From assembly GCA_001839685.1 (NCBI GenBank), contig MLAK01000197.1:22501-86500 (forward strand): 64,000 nt of DNA, read 5' to 3'. Under the pieces are notes generated by a model. The model searched no databases. It was not told where the DNA came from and saw only the letters and a list, made by a program, of their open reading frames with translations. This DNA comes from Tritrichomonas foetus. Lineage: Eukaryota > Parabasalia > Tritrichomonadida > Tritrichomonadidae. A program made the position numbers and the translations under genes. Below, piece after piece: positions 10,455 through 19,164 of this stretch (within the stretch, counting starts at the first letter, position 1; each line of letters begins with the position of its first letter).

Positions 10455-13400
10455 ATGAAACAAGAGCAAGCTCTCCTTATTTCCGACGAATGCGACCGCC
10501 TTTTAGCAGAATTGCGAAGTATTTCACAAAATGTATTATTTCTTGAAATTCAGGATGAGCTTGTTTCTATTAAGAAGCACATTTTTACAGATACAGTCGA
10601 AATATCGCAAATTTTAATACCATTTGAAAGAATTATTACACACGAGCAAGCTACAGACGTCATTACGGCACTCGCTTTAGCGTCGATAAATACGTTTATA
10701 TCATTTTCTTTGATTGAATCGGAAGAAGATGTTGCAACAATATGCTGTACATTAGGGCGTTGTCAATTTCAGAGTACATCAGAATATGATTGTATGTGCG
10801 TATCATATAAAATCTTGATGTGTATGATATCTTTATGTAGAACTGATTTTTTAAAGTCAAAAAGCTTGTCATTTATGTTTGATTATATTTTGACTGAAAT
10901 TCAAAACAATGAAAAAAATCCATCCCCTTTATTGATTGATGCACTTTCAGCAATTTCTGCTTACATTTTCCGATACAATATTAACGAAAATTTCTTACAA
11001 GAAAAAGTAATTTCAAATCTTTACTTTTTATGCTGTACAAATGATGGAAATCAACCGAATTCATATTTTCGACAATGCGGATTAAGCGGATTTTTATCAA
11101 TTTCGAGAGTTAATGTCACTGAATCCTTAATGGCAGCAACTTGCTCACTACTTTCAAAATTCCTTCAAACGATTGACACTCGAGATAATTTTGTTCTTGT
11201 TCTTCGTTTATTCACTCATGTCTTTATATCTCATTATTTAGAATTTTATTTTCCATTTTCAAAATGTTTTATGAATTTACTAAATTTTGCAGAAAATATA
11301 ACTACAACAAATCAATATCGACACATTGTTTATGAAATTCTGTCAGATTTCATTTCACAGTCTGATTTTTTAGTGAATTTATTTATAAACATGAATGATA
11401 AAAAATTCATCCAAAATATATTCGATAAATTAGTTTCTTCCATCTTTTCATTTCCAGAAAATTCTTCAGCTTTATCAAAATTACTCTCACCCATAGTAAA
11501 ATCCAAATATTACATCGATGCTTTGAATGACAACATAGATAGGGTGAAAGATGAAGAAGAAAAGTATGAAATGTTGAGCGAGTTTTCAAAAAAATTTAAT
11601 TTGAATCCATTTTCATTTATAGATAAAGAATTAACTCCAAAAACCCTTGCTAAATATTTGTTTGAAGCACCTTCTCTAAGTCGGAAGCAGATTGGTGAAT
11701 TTTTTGGAAAAAATAAAAAATTTTGCATGGACACGCTTCAAGAGTACCTTCTATTATTGGATTTCTCGAGCATAGATTTTGATTCATCAATTCGACTCTT
11801 CCTTAGTGGATTTCAAATTGCTGGAGAAGGCCAAATTATTGATCGAATTTTCGAATACTTTTCACAAAGATTTTATCAATGCGGCAGCGATAGAATTCAT
11901 TTCAAGAGTCCTGAATCAGTTCACATTTTAGCTTATGGATGGCTAATGATGCATACATCATTCCATAATAACAATGTTACAAGCAAACCAAAAATTGATG
12001 AGTTTAAGCAAATGATGGCCAAACAAAACAATGGCGAAGATTTTGCGGAAGATTTTCTTTTGTCAATTTTTAATTCAGTCAAAAATGCAAGAGTTCCATT
12101 TGAAGACAGTGAACAAGAAGGAAGTGCTGCTCATTGGCGCCTTCAAATGTGTCGACAAAGGATTCTTAATCTTAATTTGGTTCAACTAATTAACGACAAA
12201 GAATTAAATCTAAACGAACAGAAGAAAGACGAAAATGAAATATCTGAACATGTAAAGAATGAGCATGAAAATAATCTTAAGCCTATTGCAGAAATTGAAA
12301 AGTTGATGTTTAATAAGATTTGGGAAACGAACAAAAAGTCAATCATTGATGCATGCTCATTGAATTATCTTCTTTTTGATTCCATTTGCTCAGTCGCTTC
12401 AAAATTTAATCTGAATGATATTGTTGATAATTTCATTAATAAATTCTCACAAAGCGCAATTGATGAACTTTTACAATCACGTGAAACAATCAGCTTATCA
12501 TTTCTTGGCACAATTATTACTAAATATGGATCATCAGTCAGAACAGGTGGCTGGAAAAGCTTTATAAAATTATTGACAACACTTTTAGAACTTGATTTAT
12601 TAAATGACGAAATTTTAACATTTCAAAACATTGCAGAAGATTTAAAGCCAATTATTTTGTGTCATAAATTGGTTAGCAGTCGAAGACATCATAGAAACTC
12701 TGTTTTCTCACTTTTCCTAAGTCGAAGAAGTTCAAGTGAGGAGTTTCAAAGAGTGTCTAGTAAATCCAGCTTAAAAGATATCGTTACAAAAAGTGAAATT
12801 GAAAAGGTGGTTTCATTTTCTTCAACGACTTTTTCAGATGAATCCCTAAACTGTATAATTGAAGCTATTGAATTAGTTTGTCAAGAAATTGAACTTGGTG
12901 CTGAAACAGATCAAATGAGAATTGCATTTTGTGTAATTTTTGCAGAAAAAATATTTTCAGAGAATAAAACTCGAATTTCTCATAAAATTAATCATCTATC
13001 AGATTTCTTGGTGCGGACATTGAAATTGAAAAATGGTACTTTCTTACCAGTGATTACTTTAAATGAGGCTTTTGTCACTCTTCTTAACCTTTGGGAATAT
13101 AAAGAAAATAGAGAAAATATATTAGATCTTCTTGATAAAGTGTCACAAGTTCAAGAAATCTCTAAACAAGGTGATTTAATCGAAAAGGGACTATCTATTT
13201 TCTTTGATAAACATTTTGATTCATTTATTGAAATGAATAAATTAAGTGGAGTTTTAAATTTACTCCAAATTGGATTGGTCAATCATTCAGAAAAAAGTTT
13301 TAAGCTTTTTGATAGATTTAAGTCAATAAATTCAGGAAGCTTTGATGAAGTAAGGTTCCCTCTCATTCAAGTAAATGCAGCATTATGTTTAATTGATCAG

Positions 13401-13796
13401 ACAAAATCAAGAAACTTTTCTGATATGAAAGATATCCTTTTAGTGAAACAAACAACGGCAAAACAATGGGAGTTGATTTTTAATAACGTTCTATTCCCAC
13501 TGACTACGAAGAGAACCAAATATGATGATTTATTAGGACTAATATTAGATACTTTTGAATTCTGTATTGAAGAAATTAAAAATTTATCTTTGTTTGAACC
13601 AATGTGGTTTAGAATTCTGAGTCTTGTTCTTGAATATTGTAAAAGGTGTGATTCTAGCATTAAAACAACAATTGAAGGCAAACTCTCATCTTGCATAATG
13701 GAAATGAAAAATCAAGAAATTTTTAATTCTTCATCACCAAAACTTTGGAACTTAACAAAGTTGAATGTAGAAGCAATATTTCCATCAATTGTATAG
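10455..13796 (+). CDS. Arf guanine-nucleotide exchange factor, GBF/BIG type (Sec7 domain)
   Basis: 1113 residues. The N-terminus resembles the DCB domain of large Arf GEFs (ITALALASINTFISFSLI near residue 75, as in GBF1). A Sec7 domain spans about 375-545: KKFNLNPFSFI, LSRKQIGEFFGKN, LRLFLSGFQIAGEGQIIDR-type motif 1 (here IRLFLSGFQIAGEGQIID) with the glutamic finger E at about 457, then SPESVHILAYGWLMMHTSFHN as motif 2 and a GEDFAEDFLLSIFNSV end. Sec7 domains expel GDP from Arf GTPases on Golgi membranes so that COPI coats can form. Motif 2 has HTSFHN where LNTDxHN is usual, a notable divergence. The remaining C-terminal 550 residues are helical like HDS regions. There is no PH domain. The GBF/Gea subtype is inferred from layout and the DCB match. 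Confidence 0.82.
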   Translation: MKQEQALLISDECDRLLAELRSISQNVLFLEIQDELVSIKKHIFTDTVEISQILIPFERIITHEQATDVITALALASINTFISFSLIESEEDVATICCTLGRCQFQSTSEYDCMCVSYKILMCMISLCRTDFLKSKSLSFMFDYILTEIQNNEKNPSPLLIDALSAISAYIFRYNINENFLQEKVISNLYFLCCTNDGNQPNSYFRQCGLSGFLSISRVNVTESLMAATCSLLSKFLQTIDTRDNFVLVLRLFTHVFISHYLEFYFPFSKCFMNLLNFAENITTTNQYRHIVYEILSDFISQSDFLVNLFINMNDKKFIQNIFDKLVSSIFSFPENSSALSKLLSPIVKSKYYIDALNDNIDRVKDEEEKYEMLSEFSKKFNLNPFSFIDKELTPKTLAKYLFEAPSLSRKQIGEFFGKNKKFCMDTLQEYLLLLDFSSIDFDSSIRLFLSGFQIAGEGQIIDRIFEYFSQRFYQCGSDRIHFKSPESVHILAYGWLMMHTSFHNNNVTSKPKIDEFKQMMAKQNNGEDFAEDFLLSIFNSVKNARVPFEDSEQEGSAAHWRLQMCRQRILNLNLVQLINDKELNLNEQKKDENEISEHVKNEHENNLKPIAEIEKLMFNKIWETNKKSIIDACSLNYLLFDSICSVASKFNLNDIVDNFINKFSQSAIDELLQSRETISLSFLGTIITKYGSSVRTGGWKSFIKLLTTLLELDLLNDEILTFQNIAEDLKPIILCHKLVSSRRHHRNSVFSLFLSRRSSSEEFQRVSSKSSLKDIVTKSEIEKVVSFSSTTFSDESLNCIIEAIELVCQEIELGAETDQMRIAFCVIFAEKIFSENKTRISHKINHLSDFLVRTLKLKNGTFLPVITLNEAFVTLLNLWEYKENRENILDLLDKVSQVQEISKQGDLIEKGLSIFFDKHFDSFIEMNKLSGVLNLLQIGLVNHSEKSFKLFDRFKSINSGSFDEVRFPLIQVNAALCLIDQTKSRNFSDMKDILLVKQTTAKQWELIFNNVLFPLTTKRTKYDDLLGLILDTFEFCIEEIKNLSLFEPMWFRILSLVLEYCKRCDSSIKTTIEGKLSSCIMEMKNQEIFNSSSPKLWNLTKLNVEAIFPSIV

Positions 13797-13844
13797 TATT
13801 GTTTTATATTTGTTTGTATTTAAACTGAATATGATTGTTCTGAT

Positions 13845-14171
13845 TTAACTTTTTTTTTTCCAAAAAGGAATTTTTTCCCAAATAAATATTCTTTTCGACA
13901 CTTCGACTTGGATGAAGTGCACATCACATTTACCCAATTTGGTTTTTGACCATTTTTTTTTCCCTTCACATTTTGCATATATCATAGTGAGGACTTTAGC
14001 CCATAGGGTAATAATCAGATGAATATTCATTTTAACATTCAAAAATAGTTGTGATAAGAGAAAGATACAATCTATATCTCTCGCCCATATCATGTTCATG
14101 ATCAAAATGAAAATATAATCAGATATTCCGAATTCATAAAACAAGGACACTAGAACAGAAAAGTTATACAA
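13845..14171 (-). CDS. Doubtful small hydrophobic ORF
   Basis: 108 codons in an otherwise empty spacer, with an Ile/Phe/Leu-rich N-terminal two thirds (IFILIMNMIW, IIFLLSQLF-like stretches) and a basic, Lys-rich end. It resembles no family I know. It would lie across the promoter of the HECT gene that begins at 14288. At this base composition a random frame of this length is uncommon but possible, so the support is weak. Confidence 0.2.
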   Translation of the reverse strand: MYNFSVLVSLFYEFGISDYIFILIMNMIWARDIDCIFLLSQLFLNVKMNIHLIITLWAKVLTMIYAKCEGKKKWSKTKLGKCDVHFIQVEVSKRIFIWEKIPFWKKKS

Positions 14172-14240
14172 ATGTATCGACAGAAGTCAAAAAATAATTA
14201 ATCAGATATTTTCTATTTGGGATGGTGAAAAAATCTAAAA

Positions 14241-14274
14241 GGTCAAATCGCGAATTTTCTTGGAAAGAAGGTCA
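14241..14274 (+). promoter_or_regulatory. Paired GGTCAAAT elements before the UBE3A-like gene
   Basis: GGTCAAAT occurs at 14241-14248 and again at 14270-14277, 14 bp before the ATG at 14288, in the same orientation as the pair at 4402-4427. Candidate core-promoter or transcription-factor sites. Confidence 0.25.
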
Positions 14275-14287
14275 AATATAAAAAAGC

Positions 14288-16414
14288 ATGAACGCCGACG
14301 ATCTTTTCCGCGCATATTGTTCACAAGTTTTAATGGGGTGCGACGCTGTCAAATGCGATAATCCATTCTGCAAGTCATGCAAAGATTTTCAATTTTCCGA
14401 TATTAGTCGAACCGATATTACCGAAAAAGCTCTCAAAATGCTCAGGGAACATACAAGATCACCAAAATTATGCGACCATCTTTCTCCAAATCAACTAGAT
14501 AAAAACTTTTTTACCCAAAATATTATGACATCTATCGAAAATTTCAGAAATATTGAATCGCTTACTGAAACCAAATTAGAAAAATCTTTCTCGAATTCAA
14601 AATATTTTCCATTTTTCCTATTGAAAGACAAATCCAAATATCCATCGGATAAATTTAATTTTGATGACGAAACACTTATTTATTTTTACAATATTGTCAA
14701 TGATAACCAAGAATTATTCTCAGTTTGTCCAGAATACGTTTTCACTTATATTGTGACTTTTACAAACCATATATCAGATGTTACTTTACATAATTATTCA
14801 ACATTTCGTGCAATTTATGTTTTATTATTTTTACTTTCAATTTGGAAAACAAATGATATTCCAAATGTTTTTAAAATTATTTTAGATACGATTATTAATT
14901 TTAAGCATCAAAAAACCGAACTTCATCAATATTTAATCGATTCCTATAAACTTACTCCAAAAGTTTTCGAGAAAGTATTAGATTTTGTTCATGATAATCT
15001 TACATTTTTCTCAATTTCTGAAGGATCTGATGCATATTCAGATGATTGCAAGAACATGATTGAGTTTATGGGTCTTTTACATCAGGCATATCCTTTTGCA
15101 CCAACAGATTTATTTATAAGCCAAGTTTTCACAGAATGTCTCATGAATTCTCATGATATGCTTGTTCGCTTTTTAAAAGGTCAGTTTTCCTATCTAAATT
15201 TACCTTATATTTTGACATTACGGGCGAAATCCAAAGCACTTTCACAATACTATCTATTCGTTCAAGACCACATTGCAAATGCTGAATCAAGTGAAAGACA
15301 AAGACGCGGTGAAAATGTAACAAGACAAAACATGTATTTTTATGTGACTGTGAATCGCGATAATTTAATTGAAGATACAATAAAAAAAATTTATAATGTC
15401 CAGTCAAAAAGTTTTTTGAAAACTCTTCGTGTTGTCTTCGAAGGAGAACAAGGTGTTGATGTTGGTGGTGTTTCTCGTGAGTTTTTTTATTTAGTTTGTA
15501 ATGATATTTTTTCCCCAAAGTATGGAATGTTTTCTGAGACTCCAAATGGAAAGTTTTGGTTTACATCTCCATTTATTGGTCGTTTAATTGATTTTTCTGT
15601 AATGGGAACAGTTGTCGGTTTAGCTATTTATAATTCTGTTATTCTTCCTATTCGATTTCCATTGATTCTTTATAAGAAACTCTGGAATAAGCCTTTACTT
15701 TTGGAAGACTATGCAGGAATTGATCCTGAGCTTGTAGAATCTTTTCATAACCTGAGAAAAATGAGAGATAATGGGCAAGATATTTCTCTTGCTGAAATGA
15801 CATTTTCAATCACACGAGATAATTATGGTGCAAGTGAAGAAATTCCATTGGTTAAAGGTGGATTAGATAAAATTGTAACAAATGAAAACTTGGAAGAATA
15901 TATTCAAGCATATTCTCAATATTTAATGGTAGATTCTATTGAAGAACAATTTAAAAAGTTTCAAACGGGGTTCGATAAAATTATGAATTTAAATGTGATA
16001 ATTTCTGGTTTGCAACCTTTAAATATATTTAAAATCATTGCTTATGATGAAGGAGATATTCTCGTAAGTGGTGAAGAAATTATTCATTGGGAATATCTTA
16101 AAGAAAATGCAAAATATACTGATGGATATAATAAAGATAGTCAAGCTGTTATTTGGTTCTGGGAAATTTTCGATGAAATGACAGCTGAACAAAAACAACA
16201 ATTCTTTAGGTTTTCAACAGGTTCTGATAGGGCTCCTGTTTGCGGGCTAAATAACTTCAACTTGACAATTCAAAAGACCAATGATATTTCTAAATTGCCT
16301 GTCGCTCATACATGCTTCAATATATTTTCTTTACCAGATTATAAAACGAAAGAGGAAATGAAACATAAAATTTTAATTTCCATTGTGAATACTGAAGGTT
16401 TTGGATTGATATAG
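14288..16414 (+). CDS. UBE3A (E6-AP)-like HECT ubiquitin ligase with AZUL zinc finger
   Basis: 708 residues. The N-terminus carries an AZUL finger: GCDAVKCDNPFCKSC with C18, C23 and C28 plus KLC C62, the same four-cysteine layout as UBE3A. The middle is helical. The HECT domain occupies about 375-708 with FEGEQGVDVGGVSREFF at its start, GLAIYNS in the N lobe, and the catalytic cysteine C676 in LPVAHTCFNIFSLPDY; it ends in the short FGL-type tail. HECT ligases take ubiquitin from an E2 onto this cysteine and pass it to substrates. In animals the AZUL finger docks the ligase to the proteasome; a similar role here is inferred. The full set of zinc ligands and the catalytic cysteine suggest an active enzyme, shorter than the human protein (about 850 residues). 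Confidence 0.93.
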   Translation: MNADDLFRAYCSQVLMGCDAVKCDNPFCKSCKDFQFSDISRTDITEKALKMLREHTRSPKLCDHLSPNQLDKNFFTQNIMTSIENFRNIESLTETKLEKSFSNSKYFPFFLLKDKSKYPSDKFNFDDETLIYFYNIVNDNQELFSVCPEYVFTYIVTFTNHISDVTLHNYSTFRAIYVLLFLLSIWKTNDIPNVFKIILDTIINFKHQKTELHQYLIDSYKLTPKVFEKVLDFVHDNLTFFSISEGSDAYSDDCKNMIEFMGLLHQAYPFAPTDLFISQVFTECLMNSHDMLVRFLKGQFSYLNLPYILTLRAKSKALSQYYLFVQDHIANAESSERQRRGENVTRQNMYFYVTVNRDNLIEDTIKKIYNVQSKSFLKTLRVVFEGEQGVDVGGVSREFFYLVCNDIFSPKYGMFSETPNGKFWFTSPFIGRLIDFSVMGTVVGLAIYNSVILPIRFPLILYKKLWNKPLLLEDYAGIDPELVESFHNLRKMRDNGQDISLAEMTFSITRDNYGASEEIPLVKGGLDKIVTNENLEEYIQAYSQYLMVDSIEEQFKKFQTGFDKIMNLNVIISGLQPLNIFKIIAYDEGDILVSGEEIIHWEYLKENAKYTDGYNKDSQAVIWFWEIFDEMTAEQKQQFFRFSTGSDRAPVCGLNNFNLTIQKTNDISKLPVAHTCFNIFSLPDYKTKEEMKHKILISIVNTEGFGLI

Positions 16415-16582
16415 ACATTGTGTATTAAAATTTGATTTCACACTTTACTTTTCTGTTTTTCTCGCACTTAAATTTTATAAAAGAAATTGAGAAACATGTA
16501 TTCTTAATGGCAGAAATCACGATTTTTGGTTAAAATTGTGAAAAATAGTTTTGCCATTTCATTTCTAATAGAATTCGATTCT

Positions 16583-17053
16583 TCATTTGGTTTTCTTTCC
16601 CTTCAAAAAATTTCTGTAATCGACAGGGAATAAGAAATGAAAAGCCAAATTAAAATGAATCAAAGCAAATTTTCTTCCAACAATAGTAATAAATAAAAGT
16701 GCTGACACTAAAAGATGTGCAATAATTGTTGGAAAACTTTGCACCAAGTAAAAAACATGGGCAAATAATAAAGAAGAAAAGCTTTTACCTTTCTTTGTGA
16801 AAAACCTATTTGGAATTTTTTTCCCAACAGGAGACATTATATAGAATATGAGATCCATATATTGCTTAAGCAAAGGACAACATGAACAAGAGAGAAAACT
16901 TAAAAATAAAAAATCGATACAATACAAAATAAAGAATATTTCACCGCCAAATATAAAAAAAAGAATGTTCTCTATGGTGTGTGGCTCAGACGAATCCTTT
17001 TCATGTTTCCTGTGCTTTCTGTGATGTTCACTTTCCGTTTTATTGTCCATCAT
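16583..17053 (-). CDS. Small multi-pass membrane protein, unrecognised
   Basis: 156 residues: a polar His/Lys-rich N-terminus (HHRKHRKHEKD), a long hydrophobic stretch at about 27-58 rich in Phe/Leu ending in SCSCC, a polar loop SPVGKKIPNRFFTKKGK, then another hydrophobic stretch at about 95-133 that could hold one or two further membrane helices, and a basic end. No family is recognised. The length of the frame in such AT-rich DNA, and its sensible charge distribution, support a real gene. Initiation could use either of the first two ATGs (17053 or 17050). The gene is divergent from the glycosyltransferase-like gene at 17302. Confidence 0.6.
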   Translation of the reverse strand: MMDNKTESEHHRKHRKHEKDSSEPHTIENILFFIFGGEIFFILYCIDFLFLSFLSCSCCPLLKQYMDLIFYIMSPVGKKIPNRFFTKKGKSFSSLLFAHVFYLVQSFPTIIAHLLVSALLFITIVGRKFALIHFNLAFHFLFPVDYRNFLKGKKTK

Positions 17054-17301
17054 ATTGATGTGTCGAAATGAACTTTTTGAGTGTTGAAAGAAACTTTTTG
17101 AGTACAGTTCAGCAAATTAATTAAATTGACCATTACTGGCCCTATTTTTACGGTTGGAAAATTTTCAAAATAGGCCAAATAAATATGAACTCAAAAACTT
17201 GGAAAATTTTCAATTGATATTTGTTTGTCATATTCTGTAATAAAGTATAGAAAAAGTTCAACATGCGATGAATCAAGAAATCAACAGAAATGGAAAATTA
17301 A

Positions 17302-18240
17302 ATGACATGGTGCAACTTTTTGCTCATTTACGCAAATCTTCTCATTGCTGTATTCGTTGGGTTTCACATTTTCTCCATTTCTGAGGCTTATAAATCGTCT
17401 AATATCTATAATATTTCTCAATTGGTGGGAAGCACAAATAGAGACATTGTTTTCTTTTACGCAACACAAAATGGTGATGGATTAATGCTTAGCATTGCTT
17501 CTTTAAGGCAAACTGGCTGTCGTTGCCGAATTATATTATTTGTATCAAAAATGTTTGAAATAACGGATTCATTAGTTCATTTTTTAACTGTGAATGATGT
17601 TGAAATTATCACACATTGTGATGAGAAAAAAGGAAGGGAATACGCACCACATATGCTGAGATATGAATATGAATTGGTTTGGCTTGAAAATCACATAAAT
17701 GAAGTTGATAGAATTTTACATTCGGATGCTTTTGATGTCTTCTTTCAAGGTGATCCTTTCACTTCATCGATTGATAATTCATCATTAACATTTGTTGTTG
17801 AACCACATTGCATCCGATCTTGTGGATGGAATATTGCCTGGATTAATCAGTGTTATGGTGCAGGAGGAGTTGATAGATTAAGACATCATTTCATCATTTG
17901 TAGTGGATCAATTAGTGGGCCTGCCATCCAATATTTAAATTTGTTAAAGCTGATGACATCACAACCGGCGTGGAAGTCTTGCTGGGGAACAAGCCTTGAC
18001 CAGCCAATATTGAATTATTTGGTTTGGACAGGTGAAGTTGAAAAATCTCAAATTCAATACAAATTGACTGGATGTGATGGTGGATTCTTTACAATGCAAT
18101 GGTGCGTTGTGGATAAAACAGTCCTTATGAATGAACATAATCAAATTGTATCATCTTTTAATACTGTGCCGAGTTATGTCCATCAATATAATCGTTTTCC
18201 AGAGATTATAAAATGGCTGAAAGAATTATACCATTTATGA
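17302..18240 (+). CDS. Type II membrane glycosyltransferase-like protein (GT-A fold)
   Basis: 312 residues. A short cytoplasmic end and a hydrophobic signal anchor at about 5-28 predict a type II Golgi/ER membrane protein. The body has the look of a GT-A nucleotide-sugar transferase: DIVFFYATQNGDGLMLSIASLRQTG as strand/helix 1, then HSDAFDVFFQGDPF with acidic residues D142 and D145 in the place of the metal-binding DxD motif, and GTSLDQPILNYLVW as the acceptor-side motif common to these enzymes. Several cysteines (GCRC, CIRSCGW, QCYG) may form disulfides. Substrate and linkage cannot be told. Trichomonads have a dense glycocalyx, so surface glycan synthesis is a reasonable inference. Confidence 0.72.
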   Translation: MTWCNFLLIYANLLIAVFVGFHIFSISEAYKSSNIYNISQLVGSTNRDIVFFYATQNGDGLMLSIASLRQTGCRCRIILFVSKMFEITDSLVHFLTVNDVEIITHCDEKKGREYAPHMLRYEYELVWLENHINEVDRILHSDAFDVFFQGDPFTSSIDNSSLTFVVEPHCIRSCGWNIAWINQCYGAGGVDRLRHHFIICSGSISGPAIQYLNLLKLMTSQPAWKSCWGTSLDQPILNYLVWTGEVEKSQIQYKLTGCDGGFFTMQWCVVDKTVLMNEHNQIVSSFNTVPSYVHQYNRFPEIIKWLKELYHL

Positions 18241-18445
18241 GTCGAACAAAATCCGAAAATTTTATTTGAATATATATTTTAAAAATTATATCTTAAAATT
18301 ATTAATTTCTGTATTTAAGAGTTAAAAGAAAAACATGTGGAATTAGTTTCTGAAGAGATATCTCATGAAAATAAAAAGAATTAAAGATGCAAAATATAAT
18401 GAATGTAAAAAAAGATTTAGTTCAAATGAAAAAGGGTTACATGAA

Positions 18446-18649
18446 TCAGTGTCCTTCACCATCGGCTTGATTCATTAATTGATCAATGGATTGTTCGAGT
18501 TCGTTGATTTTTGATGACATTTCGTCAATTCTTCCAAGAACTTGTTGAGCCATGTCGGTGAATTTCTGTTCCATTTGACTGAAAATGGAGTCCATGAAGT
18601 TTGCGAGATCTTCTGGTTGTGTTGGAAGGTTGTCTGCTTGATCAGCCAT
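18446..18649 (-). CDS. HSBP1: Heat shock factor binding protein 1 homologue
   Basis: 67 residues, close to the 76 of human HSBP1. The core FSQMEQKFTDMAQQVLGRIDEMSSKINELEQSIDQLM has the family's hallmark GRIDEMSSKI and a continuous heptad pattern that forms a trimeric or hexameric coiled coil. In animals HSBP1 binds the trimerisation region of heat shock factor 1 and dampens the heat shock response; it has also been linked to assembly of the WASH complex. Its presence as a very small, well-conserved gene in a divergent protist is easily missed by gene finders. The start follows MADQADN, a normal family N-terminus. No regulatory element can be named upstream. Confidence 0.9.
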   Translation of the reverse strand: MADQADNLPTQPEDLANFMDSIFSQMEQKFTDMAQQVLGRIDEMSSKINELEQSIDQLMNQADGEGH

Positions 18650-19164
18650 TAAAAAGCGAAATAGTTAACCGCTGAACGTTTATTTTATTATTTTTTATAA
18701 TATGAAATGTGATCTAAAAATTCAATCTTTTAAGTAAGATACGAATTATATCTCATTTTGAGAGTTGTAATGATCGAGTAATTCTCTCCATGATTTCTCT
18801 ATGTTCATAGATTAAACTTCAGTCTGCGAGTGATGATCATCATTGTAAAATTTCTGCGAGAAAATAGTGATTGAGAGCAATGAATTCACATTATCAATTT
18901 GAATTATTTTCTTTCAATATTTCGCTTTTGGTTCCATTCAAAATATTTGTTAATGTAATTTATTAAAACATTATTATCTTGGGAAATAGTCAATAAATAT
19001 TTAATTATAATATATTATAGTTTAAAATAAATATATATATATAATTTTTGCTACTTAAAAATAATTATATATCGATAGATTCTGAGAAAAAATGATATCA
19101 ATCTTCGAAAAAAAATGAATCGAAAAATTGGTTAAAAAACTAATTTGCGAACTAAAATTATAAA
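18650..19164. other. Divergent intergenic region
   Basis: 515 bp between the HSBP1 homologue (minus) and the FH3-like gene (plus). Very AT-rich, including an (AT)n run near 19031-19042. No ORF, RNA or clear repeat is seen. Confidence 0.45.

Larger units (their letters stand above)
13797..14287. other. Intergenic spacer upstream of the HECT gene
   Basis: 491 bp holding only the doubtful 108-codon minus-strand ORF. Two GGTCA elements sit at 14241-14245 and 14270-14274, the second 14 bp before the ATG, like the pair before the HMG-box gene. Confidence 0.4.
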
